Shown: positions 21,786 through 34,031, counted from the first letter of the stretch. The stretch is DNA of 64,000 bases from Vigna angularis (GCF_016808095.1 NC_068977.1:8740479-8804478), one strand, 5' to 3'. Notes: a model not told the origin generated them from the letters alone. Numbers and translations are program-made.

Positions 21786-22691
21786 TCTTTTTTTCCTCAA
21801 TCATATAAAAAATATCAAAAAAAAAATAAAATATCTCCAAAATAGCTAAAAATCGTCAACATTCTCATATAATCAATCCAAGCCAGAACTATGTGATCAT
21901 TGGTTCTTTGTCATGAGTGGAGATATGTAGGAGCAAGGTTAATCCTTGTTAGGTTCACTTTCCTATAATCCAAATCATTTTCTAAAAAAATTATATTTAA
22001 TGAAGAAGTTTAAAAAAGAACTACGTACCCCTGATTTCTCACATGAAAATACATAGAAGCAAGGTCAATCCTTATTGGGTTTCCTAAAAATAAAATAAAA
22101 AATTGTTTCCTTTATGTTATCTTATATTGTTACTTTTAGGGAAAATAACCATTTTGAAAACCACATCAAATTTGTACATTTAATTAAAAGTACTATCTTT
22201 GGCCAAGCATAGTGGGTGTTAATCCCTTTTCTACGTGTAACTGACTCCCGAACTTAAACTCATTTTTACAGACCATGTCTTATTTTATGATTTTTTTTTA
22301 AATTTTCCAAAATAAACTATGGTAGTGACTCTCAAACTCTATTTTCAAAACAAAATCGTTTCTTTTTTAAAAGGTCTGTCATCCCCGTTGTGATCCTGAT
22401 TGTGACAACTATGTTTTCGAGTTTTGAGTTGAATATAGTATCATGATTTTTATATGACTTACTCAAAGTGTAGCTAGAGTCAAGGAAAATGTCTTGAGAT
22501 AAATGAAGACAAGTATATCCCATTATGATAAAACCCAACTCACATTTTAGAAAAAAAATGGTTAAGAATTCAAATATGTCATGTTCTCTTAGGTTGGTCA
22601 TAACCTATTGAAGTTAAATTTTTCTATTGTATCACAATAAAGAAAACCCAATTAAAATTACAAGTCATCTCTTGGTTTAAAGAAATTTGAT
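21786..22691. other. Intergenic DNA with one short internal echo
   Basis: The words GGAGCAAGGTTAATCCTTGTT (about 21929) and GAAGCAAGGTCAATCCTTATT (about 22052) occur 123 bp apart in similar surroundings, a decayed duplication. No gene is supported. Confidence 0.45.
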
Positions 22692-23270
22692 TTGTTATTG
22701 TATTGGGAGGGCCGACCGGCCATGACATTACCCTACAAGGCAGACACACCCGGCTCAAGTCAAGGACGTGCACAACATCATAATCGTACGATCACACAGA
22801 CACACTTTGGTGTCAAGACGGACCGAACATCCCACGCAAACAGGTGCACGCTAAAGCAATTGGATTAAGATAAAGCATATAATGGACGACTATATTTAAG
22901 ACTTCCGACTTACTACACAAATTAAGGTAATTAGTGATTAGCGGTATTGGGCTGAGATTGAGTTGTGATTAAGATTTCACTAATCTCAAGTGCATGTCGA
23001 AAACTATAAATACAGGTCAAATATAAGAATTAGATGATCGCATTTACTGTGAATTGCATTGAGCTACCGCACAGACAATTCACCTACTTTAGCATCGAAG
23101 AACCTTTGGTATGTACATCTCCGGACGGTAAAGTGAAGACGAAGGTTCAGATGAAATACCAGACGGTTTCATCGGAGAAATTGTGTAAGAGTTTGAAATG
23201 ACTCGACCTCGTACCCGAAACGGTTATTTTTGTAATTAGTATAATCTCCAATATTGTACTTAGTTGATTA
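22692..23270 (+). mobile_element. Probable solo LTR or LTR relic
   Basis: Starts TGTTATTGTATTGGGAGGGC, is more GC-rich than its flanks, and carries a TATA-type box in CTATAAATACAGG at about 23005, followed by a leader-like stretch with ACATCTCCGGACGG. This is how plant LTR promoters look. A matching CA end, primer site and target duplication could not be fixed, so the right limit is approximate. Confidence 0.45.
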
Positions 23271-23474
23271 TTTTTTATTTCTTTGGTTTGAATCGTACCA
23301 GTGAAAAGCCACTAAATTTCTTCTCAAATCTTTAAATTTCTTTACTTTATTTCTTATTCATTTTTTAAAGTTTTCTTACATAGAGTTTTGTGAAATTGTG
23401 TGAGAATTCTTGGATAAACTTTTGTGAATTGAGATTGTGTGATTGAGTGGTTGTTGAGAGATGGTTTAGAAGTG

Positions 23475-25236
23475 TTACTGGGGAAGCTTATTGAACTTAC
23501 GATAGCGATACTGAGCGAAGGTTTTAGTTGAAAACTTGGGTGGATTCTGATAATTTGTGAGAGAAGGAATGGGTCCTATCACTGTCTCATGTGGAGGCAC
23601 AACAAACACAGCCCATGACATCCGCGTTCGTTCCTTATTCACCAAGCTTCTATGTTCCACACTCTTGTATTTTCCGTTACTTAACACCTGTCACAATATT
23701 ATAAAAATAAATAAAACCTTTTATTTAATGTGAGTACATATAACAATCCTATTAACTTAAAATGAACCATATTAATGTCACTCTAAACTAATACATTATT
23801 AAAGGTTAACACTAAAAACATTTTAAAAAAATATTTTTAAAATATGTGAACTTTAGTAACAAAAATATTTTTTTTTTAAATTACTACTTTTTCTCTATCA
23901 CCAAAGTAGTTCCATTGATTTTATCACCTCTATCTTTCACTCGCCCAAGACTTCACAAGTATGTGTCTAAATTCTTTATTATCATTTTATTGGTTTTCTA
24001 TTAATTTTCAAAATACACCGGTTTTAAAATTTCATATAAGTCAACATATTTTAAACCCATAGTAATTATTTCAATTAAAATAGAAAAGTTACAAGAAAAA
24101 AAAATAGGGAAATTTTTTCATATGATATGTCTACATGAATAAAAAAAATAATAATACTTTTAAGGTTTTTTATTTTGAATTCAATTGACACGTTATGGGT
24201 TTTATTAATAATTTTGTTCAATCAATCACATTGTACCATTCTATAAATTACTGACATAGTATTATGTCAAACGAATGGATTTGACATTTTGGCGTGTCAA
24301 GTACTGGTATTCTAAAAAAACTATATATTTATTTTAAAAATTTAGAAACTAAAATATATTAAAATTTCAAAAAAGAAAGAAATCTAATTTTACATCAAAA
24401 TTTAAAAACTAAAATCATATTTGATAAAAAAAATCAATAAATAAATAGTTTACCTCTAGTTGATCACCAACAAGAACCAAGAGTGCATCATGCAAGTAAT
24501 TGACTGCAACCCAATTATCATCCTTCCAAACTTGCAGACCTGGAACTTCGTTAGGAAGAAGTAACGTAAGGGCACTCATGTCAGTGTGAGGCTCAACACC
24601 CAAAGCCAAATGTGGTTGTGGACATGCAGGATACATATTTATCTTCATTTCTAATTCTATCGATTCACCTCCCAACTCACTCTTCAAACCCTTCTTCTCC
24701 AACCCTAACCCTTCTGATAGAACCTCCAAAAGCTTCTCTGTTATCCTTAACATCTCCTTCCTGTAATTTTCTGTCACTTCCCTATAGGAACAAGGTTGTT
24801 TAGGCCACATCAGATAGTTCACCTTAGAAGGAGGATACATCAGATGAAAAAAATAATCAACCCACTCCAGCTTTTCTTCAAGGTTTTTGCTCATTTTTGT
24901 GCCATAGCCTTCAAACTTACCATTGGAAGGATCATTTGCATAAGCCTCTTTCTCTTCTTGAGGGAGCCCGAAGAACTCCTCGCCAACCTCTTTCAAACTT
25001 TTGATCAATGTTTCTGATATGTTGTGGTCAGTTATTTGAAAGAATCCCCATTCACATGCAGCTTCGGCTATTTCTTTCACTAAAAGATTATGTGACTGAG
25101 ATAGTGAGATTAGTGGCACACTCACACCTTCTATTGCTTTGCTGTTCTCTGGCCTTTCATTCGGTAAACGAATGAACTCTGGTGGAACCTCCTTCAGCTG
25201 CTTCAGAGCCAAACTTTGTATTCTTTTCACTTCCAT
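23475..25236 (-). CDS. 2-oxoglutarate/Fe(II)-dependent dioxygenase, flavonol-synthase-like
   Basis: Soluble dioxygenase that couples oxidation of a small molecule (flavonoid-type in the closest families) to decarboxylation of 2-oxoglutarate. Exon 1 is 24454-25236 (261 codons), starting at the ATG that gives MEVKRIQSLA; an upstream in-frame ATG at 25260 is less family-like. Exon 2 is 23475-23687 (70 codons plus stop) and joins in phase across GT/AG as GDQLE|VLSNGKYKS. Total 331 residues, normal for the family. The DIOX_N region is about 36-150. Iron ligands are H217 and D219 (HTD) and H273 (VEHRS); the 2-oxoglutarate pair is R283/S285 (RMS). YPACPQP at 202-208 is also typical. The usual HxGDQ before the splice site is LVGDQ here, a small oddity. 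The gene looks intact; the true substrate is unknown. Confidence 0.9.
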
Positions 25237-25260
25237 TGACAACTTTCTTAACATGCACAC

Positions 25261-26877
25261 ACGATAAAGAAGTGATTTTCTTTTACTCTTCCCCGATTAC
25301 TTAACAACCCATTTTTTAAAATAATATGATCTTTTAAAAAAGATTAACTTTTATAAAATTTATTGAGTATCAAAATGTCATCTTTCTAGACAATGATGAG
25401 TATGTATAAATGTGTGCACCATTAATCGACCATTTTGTTTTACCTCACAATCAATATAACCTAAGAATCATTCTAATATGGTATAGTCTTATTAAGCATT
25501 CAACCAAATCTAACACCATTGTATTCACTTTTCACTATAATTTGATTTTTTTCCTTCTATATGTGTACTGTGTATGTAATGATCTTTATAGAAGTAAATA
25601 TGGTTTCTACTTTGGAAGTTAAATGATAAAAGTTAACTTAGGTTTGAGTATATTTGAGAAATCAGTTTCTTTTAACAGTCAATTACTTCTATTAATAAAT
25701 TAGATAGTTATGTTTGGAGAATTTTACAAGAAACTGTCAATATTTAATTAAATTAGACAGTTGTTTATTATTTACGTTTTAGTCTTATGTTTTAATATAA
25801 CAAATAAATTTTGAAGTTATCAAATTTATAACTATAAGGCACCTTGAATTCAAATTATATTTATAAATCATTGAATAAATTTAGGAAGAGATTACTTTAA
25901 ATACTATTAAAAACTAAGTTCATGATAAAGTACTAATGAAATACTAAGGTCATTGGATTGAATGAATCCAAATCCGTAGAATAAATCATTACGATATTAT
26001 AAATTAAATTATAAGGTATGCATTTTATTTATTTATTTTAGGCTTAATAATTATTTTATTTTTATATTTGCTTCAATAATTCAATTCCCTTTCTTTATTA
26101 ACTTTTGACTTAATGTGGTTCTTATATTTTTCTAAAAACATTAAATATAATTCTTTGTGTTAGATCAACTTTAACATGATTAAAAGATGATGAGTTATGT
26201 TAATACTATTATCCATTATTTATACACATTTATTATCTAATAAATTATTACATTTGTTACAATAATTTAACGCTTTCTCTATTTATCTCTAACTCCAAAT
26301 ATTTATGTTATATTTGTATTAACACTGTTTACAAGTTTATCAACTGATATATGCTATATAATCACCCTCTTTTTTATGTATTTCTTGTCTAAAAGACCAT
26401 TCTAAAATTAAATGTGATGATGTATTGTTAAAAATATTTAAGTAATTTCTTTTAAGCAATCTCATCTTAAAATAACCACATCTACTAAATGTTGGCCACT
26501 CATCGCAATAAGAAAACTGTGTATTAAACTAACATTAGTTTTTTCTATTATTATTACGCATATAAAGTTTTATATTAATTTAATATTGTTTGATATTTTA
26601 TTTATATAAATAAAAATCAACGTATTGAATATTTTTAAAAAATATACTAAAATATAAATGATTTATATATTTTTTTTATCAATTTTTATTTTTGACAAAA
26701 AATTGGCATAAATATTTGTAATAATATTTATAACTTAAATATTGAATAAAAAAATTATTATTTTTATTTAAAATTAGTAATGCTATGATAATTCATAAAA
26801 GTCAAAACTTGTATAATTTGATCTCTCGGTACATTCAAACCAAATATAATATAGTAACAATCATATTAGTTTATCTA
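25261..26877. other. AT-rich intergenic DNA upstream of the dioxygenase gene
   Basis: Should contain the dioxygenase promoter in its first few hundred bases. The rest is very AT-rich, without coding frames or recognised repeats, up to the target duplication of the gypsy element. Confidence 0.55.
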
Positions 26878-26882
26878 AATTG

Positions 26883-28002
26883 TGTAACATCCCAAAATGT
26901 AGCATAATACTATATCATAGATTAATCACATATAACAATATGATAGATCATTTCTCCAAGAGTTAGTAAAGTATTTAACATTACAGTTATCCAAAAATAA
27001 CTATAAAACTAAAAACTTTATAGAGTACCATAAGTCTAATACAAAACATAGGAAATAAACCGAACGGTTCTACCACTAGGTTTATACAAATCATCACATA
27101 CCGAACGGTTATAATACACCCTGTATAAACCGATCGGTTTACAAAAGATAAGCTAAGCCTAATGACCGAACTCCCTAGATCAAAATAGGATATTTTTCTT
27201 AACTTCCAAACCTCCAAACTTGATTCATAAGTTATTTTAAACCTATCCCACTGAACCTATTTCACATTGACCCCCAACTCACATTTTCACATACTCTCTT
27301 TCTCAACCAAAAAAGATTGAACGCTCTACTGCAGAAAACTCCAAACCAATTCACAAGTCTCGGCCAAACTCAGAATTTGAATACAATTCAATCAAACATA
27401 AAATTATTCATACATGCAAACGTTCAAACAGAAATTCTAGATACAGAAAAACATAATTAAATTACTAGCTTCCCTTACCTCTTAACTAGACAGAAAACTC
27501 TCAGTGCAGAAACTTGCTCACCACCAAAAATCTTAGAAACTTGAGGCTCACCGATTGATGAAAAATAGACCAACCACAAGACCAGAAATGTGATCAGAAT
27601 TTTAAGATAAGAAGAACTTGGCTTGCATGTGCCAGAAAACAGAATTTCTAAGAAGAAGAAGAGCTTACCAGCTCAAACGAAGTCTAGATCGGTGCAAAGT
27701 GAAACTCTTGGCACCAAGAGGACTCAGCGCTGCCTGATTGATGATCGGAAGAAGAAGAAGTGATAATTTGTAGAGAAAAGAAGGAGAATTGTAGAGAGAA
27801 GGAGGAGAAAAGAACTCAGGAAGTTTGGAGAGAAGAGGTCGATGCAGAAAGTGGCTTGAAGTTTTGAAAAATTTACTTATATACTACCGTCAAAAACCGA
27901 TCGGCCACTCAGCTACACACATTTGTCTTCTACTTTCTAAATTTCTAAATCCTTACACCTACACCTGGCTTCCACTCTCTGCTGAATTTAATGGTCATGA
28001 CA
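26883..28002 (-). repeat. Gypsy 3' LTR, about 1120 bp
   Basis: Runs from TGTAACATCCC to GGTCATGACA on the plus strand, so on the minus strand it starts TGTCATGACC and ends GATGTTACA. The last 350 bp match 35829-36177. A purine-rich tract (minus strand TTGTTAGGGAGAA, 28003-28015) adjoins it, as expected for a polypurine tract. The palindrome-like words ACCGAACGGT and AAACCGATCGGTTT recur at 27058, 27102, 27128 and 27894. Confidence 0.88.
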
Positions 28003-30589
28003 TTCTCCCTAACAACAAAAATTTTCGTCCTCGAAAATTGAACTTACCAGAGAACAGGTGAGAGTGCAATTCCTTCATGATATCTTCCACTTCCCAAGTG
28101 AAGTCACCTGTTCTCCTGTCCCAGATCACCTTAACTAAACTGATGGATTTTCCTCTAAGATTCTTAGTTAGGCTCTCAGCAATATTGACTGGCTGCATCT
28201 CAACCAAACGGTCTTCTCGTACTTGAATATCATCCACTTCCAATACGTGAGAAGGATCTGGTACATACTTTCTGAGTTGTGATACATGGAAAACCGAGTG
28301 AAGGTTGGCTAGTTGAGGAGGCAAGGCTATTTCATAAGCAACTGGTCCTATACGCCTTAAAATTTGATAGGGTCCAATAGATTTAGGAGATAGCTTCTTA
28401 GACCGAACGACTCTTCCAATGCCCATAGTAGGATTTAATCTAAGGAAGACGTGATCTCCAACAGCAAACTCTAAAGGTCTTCTTCTACGATCGACGTAAG
28501 ACTTCTGCCTACTCTGAAACGCTCTTAACCTTTCTTGAAATAATTTCACTTTCTCAGTCGTCTGTTGTACTAATTCTGGCCCGGTCAACACTGATTCTCC
28601 TTCTTGAAACCAACAAAGAGGAGTTCTACACTTTCTTCCATACAAAGCTTCAAACGGTGTCATTCCAATGCTGGTCTGAAAACTATTATTGTAGGTGAAT
28701 TCTACCAAAGGCAATACTTCATCCCAAACTCCCAAATGATCCAAGACACACGTTCTCAAAAGATCCTCAAGTGTTTGGATCGTCCTCTCTGACTGACCGT
28801 CCGTTTGAGGGTGATAGGTCGAACTCAATTGCAACCGACTGCCCATCTCACTATGCAAAGACTGCCAAAATCGAGACGTAAACCGAGGATCCTTATCAGA
28901 GATAATACTGGACGGCACCCCATGTAACCAAACCACCTCTCTGAGGTAGAGTTGAGCCAACTTGGTCATTGATATCTTTAAATTAACAGCAAGGAAATGA
29001 GCACTTTTAGTTAACCGATCTACTATCACCCAAATAGCATCATGATTTCTGACCGTTCGGGATAAGTGGGTAACAAAATCCATAGCAATGATATCCCACT
29101 TCCACTCAGGAATTTCCAGTTGCTGCAGTAAACCGCCCGGTATTTGATGTTCCACTTTGGCTCTTTAACAGGTTAAACATGACGTCACAAATCGAGCCAC
29201 ATCACTTTCATACTTGGCCACCAAAATGACTCCTTGAGGTCCTGATACATTTTAGTCATGCCTGGATGCATGCTAAAATGACTTTGATGTCCTTCCTCAA
29301 GGATCATTCTCTTCAACTCACCATCATTAGGTACACAAACTCTATCTCTGAACCTTAAGAGTCCATCCTTCCTTATCTTGAAATCTTTTCCTTGCTCAGA
29401 ACCGATCAACTCCCTGTTCTTCTGTAGTTCAGCATCAGTCGACTGCATTTCTTGGATTCATTCTAACAAGCTACTTGCCAACTTAAGACTACAACACTTT
29501 AAACCACTCGGTTCCAACTCACAATACAGTCTTAAGTCTCTAAAACTCTCAACCAACTGCAGCTCTCGCACCATCATGGCAGAAACATGAATAGCTTTTC
29601 TGCTCAATGCATCAGCTACAACATTAGCCTTTCCTGGGTGGTATAACAGCTCAAACTCATAATCTTTCAAAAATTTCATCCACCTTCTCTGCTTCATATT
29701 TAGTTCCTTATGATCAAATAGGTACTTAAGATTTTTATGATCACTGAATACTTCGAATTGTGCACCATAAAGATAATGCCTCCATATCTTTAAGGCAAAT
29801 ACTACTGTTGCCAACTCCAGATCATGAGTTGGATAATTCTTCTCATGAGTTTTAAGTTGCCTTGAAGCATACACAACCACCTTCCCTTCTTGCATCAGTA
29901 CACAGCCCGAACCTTGATAAGAGGCATCACAAAATACTCCAAAGGGCCTACTCGTGTCAGGAATAACTAATATTGGAGCACTCGTCAACTTTTGCTTTCG
30001 CTCTTGAAAACTAGCTTCACATCGATCAGTCCAGGCAAAAGGTTGATCTTTTCTTGTCAATTGAGTTAACGGTGCTACTATCTTAGAGAATCCTTCAATG
30101 AACCGCCTATAGTAGCCCGTTAATCCCACAAAACTTCTGATCTCAGTGACTGAACGAGGTTTCTCCCATTGAAGCACAACCTGTACTTTTGCAGGATCCA
30201 TAGAGATACCGCCTACTGATATTACATGCCCTAAGAATTGCTCCTCTTCCATCTAGAAGTCACACTTAGACATTTTAGCATAAAGCTTTTTCTCCCTCAA
30301 CACACCGAGCACTGTCCTAAGGTGATCCTCATGTTCTTCATCAATTTTAGAATAAATAAGTATGTCATCTATAAAGATGACAACAAATTTATCTAAGAAT
30401 GGTCTGAACATATGGTTCATGTAATCCATGAATATAGCTGGAGCATTAGTAACACCGAACGACATTACTACATACTCACATACTCATAATGACCATACCG
30501 AGACCGGAAGGCTGTCTTCTGCACATCTTCTTCCTTAACCAAAATCTGATGATATCCAGACCTCAAATCTATCTTGGAAAACACAGTAG
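27995..30589 (-). pseudogene. Gypsy pol remnant: reverse transcriptase C-half, RNase H, integrase, chromodomain-like tail
   Basis: Reading on the minus strand: RT piece at 30466-30589 ([18 protein letters not shown]) and 30253-30465 with the catalytic FIDDILIYS motif; RNase H at 29458-30252 ([34 protein letters not shown]); integrase zinc-binding part at 29185-29448 (HQSHFSMHPGMTKMY); integrase core and C-terminus at 27995-29155 with the acidic residues of MDFVTHL, ISDKDPRF and GQSERT, then SVFHVSQLRKYVPDPSHVLE and a chromodomain-like FTWEVED. Breaks: an 8-bp tandem duplication (GAGTATGT) shifts the frame at about 30478; a TAG replaces an expected tryptophan codon near 30254; a TAA interrupts integrase near 29166. 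It is a dead gene, described only as a relic. Confidence 0.93.
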
Positions 30590-31666
30590 TGTCAGAGCGG
30601 CTGCAGCGGAATGGTTAGCGTGGGATAACAAACCAAGAGGGGGGGTGAATTGGTTCTTACTAAAATCGTGTGCCTTAAAAATTTCTACTCAATTAAACTT
30701 ACTTAGCAAATAATAAAGACTATAAAATAGAGTAAGGTTGAGAGAAATTTGCACAGTTGATTTTATCCTGGTTCGGATCTTACCAATCCTACGTCCAGTC
30801 GCTTATCTCAAAAACAAGATAAACACTTCACTAATCACAAAACTATTACAAACTACAATCACACAGATACAATTTGTAAAAGTTTAGAAAACACCTCTCT
30901 TGAAGCCACAAGAGATGAAACAACACCTCCTTTGAATCTTCACAAAGGATGAAACACTTCCTCCGAATACTTCACGAAGGATGAATTCCTCTTCCAAACA
31001 CTTCCTTAGATGCACCAAGGATGAACCAGCTATTCCTCTATCACCGTAGCAGTATTTCACCAACTCTACAGACAGAGTTTCCTTAGCTGAGCAAGAGTAC
31101 ACAATTCTCAAGAGTTTCAGAGTATTTGAGCACAAGGGAAGAGTTTCTCTAGTTGGTTGACTGTTTCTTGAGAGGAAATGAGAGTCTATTTATAGACTCA
31201 TCCAAAGACTCTTCCATTTTTTGTTTTCAGCCTTTCACACTGTGTTAATCGATTAGCTACAGTGGTTAATCGATTAGCACCCCAACGGATAGTCCAACGG
31301 CTCTTAAAACGGCTAGTTTTTCAAACGGCTCCTGTGTTAATCGATTAACAGCCCTTGTTAATCGATTAACGTTAATCGATTAACACCCTGTGTTAATCGA
31401 TTAACACTGCAATGCTGGGCTTCTTCATGGCGCACTGGAACAATCGATTAACACCCTCTGTTAATCGATTAGCACTGCACAGTTTTGGCTTTTTGGTTAA
31501 TTTTTACATCACTTTTGAATGTATACATAAAACTACTAATTTTCCTATGATCATACAATTATTACAAAAGATTACAAGTCTTCAAAAGATCATTCTTCAT
31601 GAGTCTTGGTTGTTCTTGACTTGATTTGGATATCATCAAAACTTCATCTTCATCATTTTGCTAACA
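30590..31666 (-). repeat. 3' LTR of the gag-only element
   Basis: 1077 bp, equal in length to 34032-35108. On the minus strand it begins TGTTAGCAAAATGATGAAGA. A TATA-like TCTATTTATAGACTC lies at about 31186-31200 (TATAAATAG on the minus strand), a likely promoter. Confidence 0.95.
31244..31472. repeat. Cluster of eight AATCGATTA palindromes in the LTR
   Basis: Eight sites share the core AATCGATTA within 230 bp; most extend to the 12-bp palindrome TTAATCGATTAA or to TTAATCGATTAG. They are separated by short spacers such as CACCCTGTG and CAGCCCTTG. The same cluster recurs in the other LTR (34686-34914). On the minus strand they lie upstream of the TATA-like box, where LTR enhancers usually are. 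A regulatory role is inference. Confidence 0.9.
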
Positions 31667-31681
31667 ATCTCCCCCTTTTTG
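31667..31681 (-). promoter_or_regulatory. Polypurine tract of the gag-only element
   Basis: On the minus strand AAAAAGGGGGAGATT directly precedes the 3' LTR. This is the expected primer for plus-strand DNA synthesis. A similar tract (CTCCCCCTTTTTGAT on the plus strand) occurs again at about 31800. Confidence 0.85.
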
Positions 31682-32341
31682 ATGATGATCAAAATCTTCT
31701 TGATTTAAAGCTTTTGGTAATAATCTGTATTTAAAAAACAACTTAAGGAAGAAACAATTGTTAGTGAACTTAGAAATAAGTTTAAGGCTTTAAATATTTC
31801 TCCCCCTTTTTGATCATTATTAAAAAGTTGTGTTTGATGTTCTCCCCCTAAGATAATACTCCCCCTTAATAAAAGCATGTATGCATATGAGCTAAAAATA
31901 TTTCAAATTTAAAGATTCATTCAAACATGCACAATAGGATATTTAAAGCAAATATTTTTAGGAGAAAGAGCTTATAAAACATTGTTGAGATCTTCATCTT
32001 GAGGATTGTCATCATTCTTTGCTTCATTTGTTGTCTTCTAAAAATCTTCGTCATTGCCTGCATGTAATTCAACTGACTCAAGAGGTTTTGCCTCAAGGTC
32101 TACAATTTCATCAAAGACAACATGCACACATTCTTCTATTTCAAATGTTTTCCGTTTGAAAAATAGTTCCATCTACCTTGGAATAAAAATTTCTTAATTC
32201 TTCTTTTTAAATATTTAGAACAAGATAATTTTTTTTTAAAAAGTTTTCTTAAATATTGTTTTTAAAAAAAATTCTAAATTTTAAACAATAAGTACCCAAC
32301 TATTTTGTATGGGTCCTTTGGGTTAGTTTGAAAATTTGAAA
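31682..32341 (-). other. Untranslated region between gag stop and 3' LTR
   Basis: About 660 bp with no open frame. It holds three further C-rich CTCCCCCT words (31800-31868) resembling polypurine tracts. In complete Sireviruses the polymerase genes would lie between gag and this segment. Confidence 0.65.
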
Positions 32342-33997
32342 TCATTTTACAACCCAAATATATCTACCACTTGGAACACCATAATGCTTAATTTTACATT
32401 TATTTGAAGTATGACCCTTTTTCATACAATAAAAGCATGATACAACATTTGTGTTCCTATAAGTTGTTCCTTTTTCTACCCAAGTTCTATGGGTTCTATG
32501 ATTATGTTTATTTTTAATTCTAGGAACATACTTATTTTTAACAACCTTATTTTCATTATTTTTACTACATTCTCCTGAGGTTGTTTCATCTAGTAGTTTC
32601 TTATAATTAACACAAGATGCACATTCATTACTACTAGTAAATTTACCCTTTTCAAAAATTAAAACTTTATTTTTCAAATCTTTATTTTCTTCAAAATTAT
32701 TTTCAAAATTTAATTTTAAATTCTTATTTTCTTCAAGAATATTTTCAAAGTCTGATTTCAAATTTTTATTTTGTTCAGAAATATTTTCAAAATTTAATTT
32801 TAAATTTTTGAAATCCTTTTTCAATTTCTGATGGGCTTTATCTAATTTTTCAGATTCTACTATTAAAGCAGCATAAATTTCATGCAATTCATTTTCACTA
32901 ATTTGACTAGAATTATCAGAATCGCTAGATGTACTTACTTGGCTTCCAACGTCGTCGTTCACCACTAAACAGATGTTTGCTTCTTCATCTGAGTAGCTTG
33001 AATCTGAAATGGTCTCATTGTCGTCTTCCCATGCGATGTACGCTCTCTTTTTCTTGAAGAATTTCTTTTCTTCACCTTTCTTTTGATTTGGGCAGTCTGC
33101 TTTTAGATGCCCCTTTTCTCCGCAACCATAGCATCGGTAATTTGAGGAAGATACTGGATTATCTTTCTTTTCGTATCTAAATTTTCCTTTGCCTTTAGAC
33201 TTCATGAACCTGTTGAGCCTTTTTATCATAAGTCTCAATTCTTCTTCTTCGTCTGAGTCTTCATCTTCCGATTTACCTTTGCTTCTTTCAACCTCAGATT
33301 TCAAGGCTAGACTCTTTTTCTTAGTTTTTGCTTTTGCTTCTTCTTCATCTAGTCTTCCGAGGTCAAGTTCATGCTCTCTCAACTTTCCAAATAATGCAGC
33401 CATGGTCATTGTGTTGAGATTTTGTGACTCAGAAATTGCAGTCACTTTTGGTTGCCACGACCTGTCTAAAGATTTCAAAATTTTTATATTAAGCTCATCA
33501 GTATCGAAAGATTTACCTAGTCCAATAAGATGATTTACGATGTTGGTGAAGCGTTTCTGAACATCTACTATTGTTTCCCCTTGCTTCATCCTGAACATTT
33601 CGTATTCCTGGATTAATGTATTCTTTCTTGCTCTCTTAACATCATCTGTACCTTCGTGGGTTACTCTAAGTACTTCCCACATTTCTTGTGCAGTTTTACA
33701 AATAGAAATCCTGTAAAACTCATCAACAGTTAAAGCAGATGAAATAATATTACGAGCTTTTACATCATTACCAAATTTTCTCTTATCTTCAGCAGTCCAT
33801 TGGTCACGGGGCTTTGGTTCCTGCATATTGTTAATTGGAACAAAAGGACCAGATACAACAGCATCCCAAATATCTATATCAATAGATTCCATAAAAATTT
33901 GCATTCTTACCTTCCAGAATGCGTAATTTTCACCTGTGAATAGTGGTGGTCTATTGATAGAAGCACCCTCTACAAAGGTTTGATGTGATCCCGCCAT
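32342..33997 (-). CDS. gag: Intact gag protein of the non-autonomous element, 551 aa
   Basis: Structural nucleocapsid-type protein that would package the element's RNA in cytoplasmic particles. I start at the ATG at 33997 (MAGSHQTF), the first ATG after the primer site; reading further upstream would require a TTG inside that site. Residues 15-210 are the copia-type gag domain (PPLFTGENYAFWKVRM, AQEMWEVLRVTHEGTDDVKR, ILKSLDRSWQPKVTAI). A lysine- and acid-rich linker follows, then a first zinc knuckle CYGCGEKGHLKADC (about 289-302). A long coiled coil of near-repeats (KNLKLNFENISEQN type, about 390-470) leads to a second knuckle CFYCMKKGHTSNKC (about 521-534). The frame ends just after it, where protease would begin in an autonomous relative. 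No stops or frameshifts, so it may be expressed. Confidence 0.93.
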   Translation of the reverse strand: MAGSHQTFVEGASINRPPLFTGENYAFWKVRMQIFMESIDIDIWDAVVSGPFVPINNMQEPKPRDQWTAEDKRKFGNDVKARNIISSALTVDEFYRISICKTAQEMWEVLRVTHEGTDDVKRARKNTLIQEYEMFRMKQGETIVDVQKRFTNIVNHLIGLGKSFDTDELNIKILKSLDRSWQPKVTAISESQNLNTMTMAALFGKLREHELDLGRLDEEEAKAKTKKKSLALKSEVERSKGKSEDEDSDEEEELRLMIKRLNRFMKSKGKGKFRYEKKDNPVSSSNYRCYGCGEKGHLKADCPNQKKGEEKKFFKKKRAYIAWEDDNETISDSSYSDEEANICLVVNDDVGSQVSTSSDSDNSSQISENELHEIYAALIVESEKLDKAHQKLKKDFKNLKLNFENISEQNKNLKSDFENILEENKNLKLNFENNFEENKDLKNKVLIFEKGKFTSSNECASCVNYKKLLDETTSGECSKNNENKVVKNKYVPRIKNKHNHRTHRTWVEKGTTYRNTNVVSCFYCMKKGHTSNKCKIKHYGVPSGRYIWVVK

Positions 33998-34017
33998 TTG
34001 AATGACTATCAAAGCAA

Positions 34018-34029
34018 GCTCTGATACCA
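34018..34029 (-). promoter_or_regulatory. Primer-binding site (initiator methionine tRNA)
   Basis: On the minus strand TGGTATCAGAGC lies two bases inside the 5' LTR. This is the standard plant copia primer site complementary to the 3' end of initiator tRNA-Met. Confidence 0.93.
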
Positions 34030-34031
34030 AT

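Noticed and set aside
31244..31472. CRISPR-like array of TTAATCGATTAA repeats
   Set aside because: Repeats are 9-14 bp with irregular 5-30 bp spacers in a plant LTR; there are no cas genes.
33998..34031. Extension of gag upstream to a TTG at 34030
   Set aside because: That stretch is the tRNA primer-binding site; the first ATG is at 33997.
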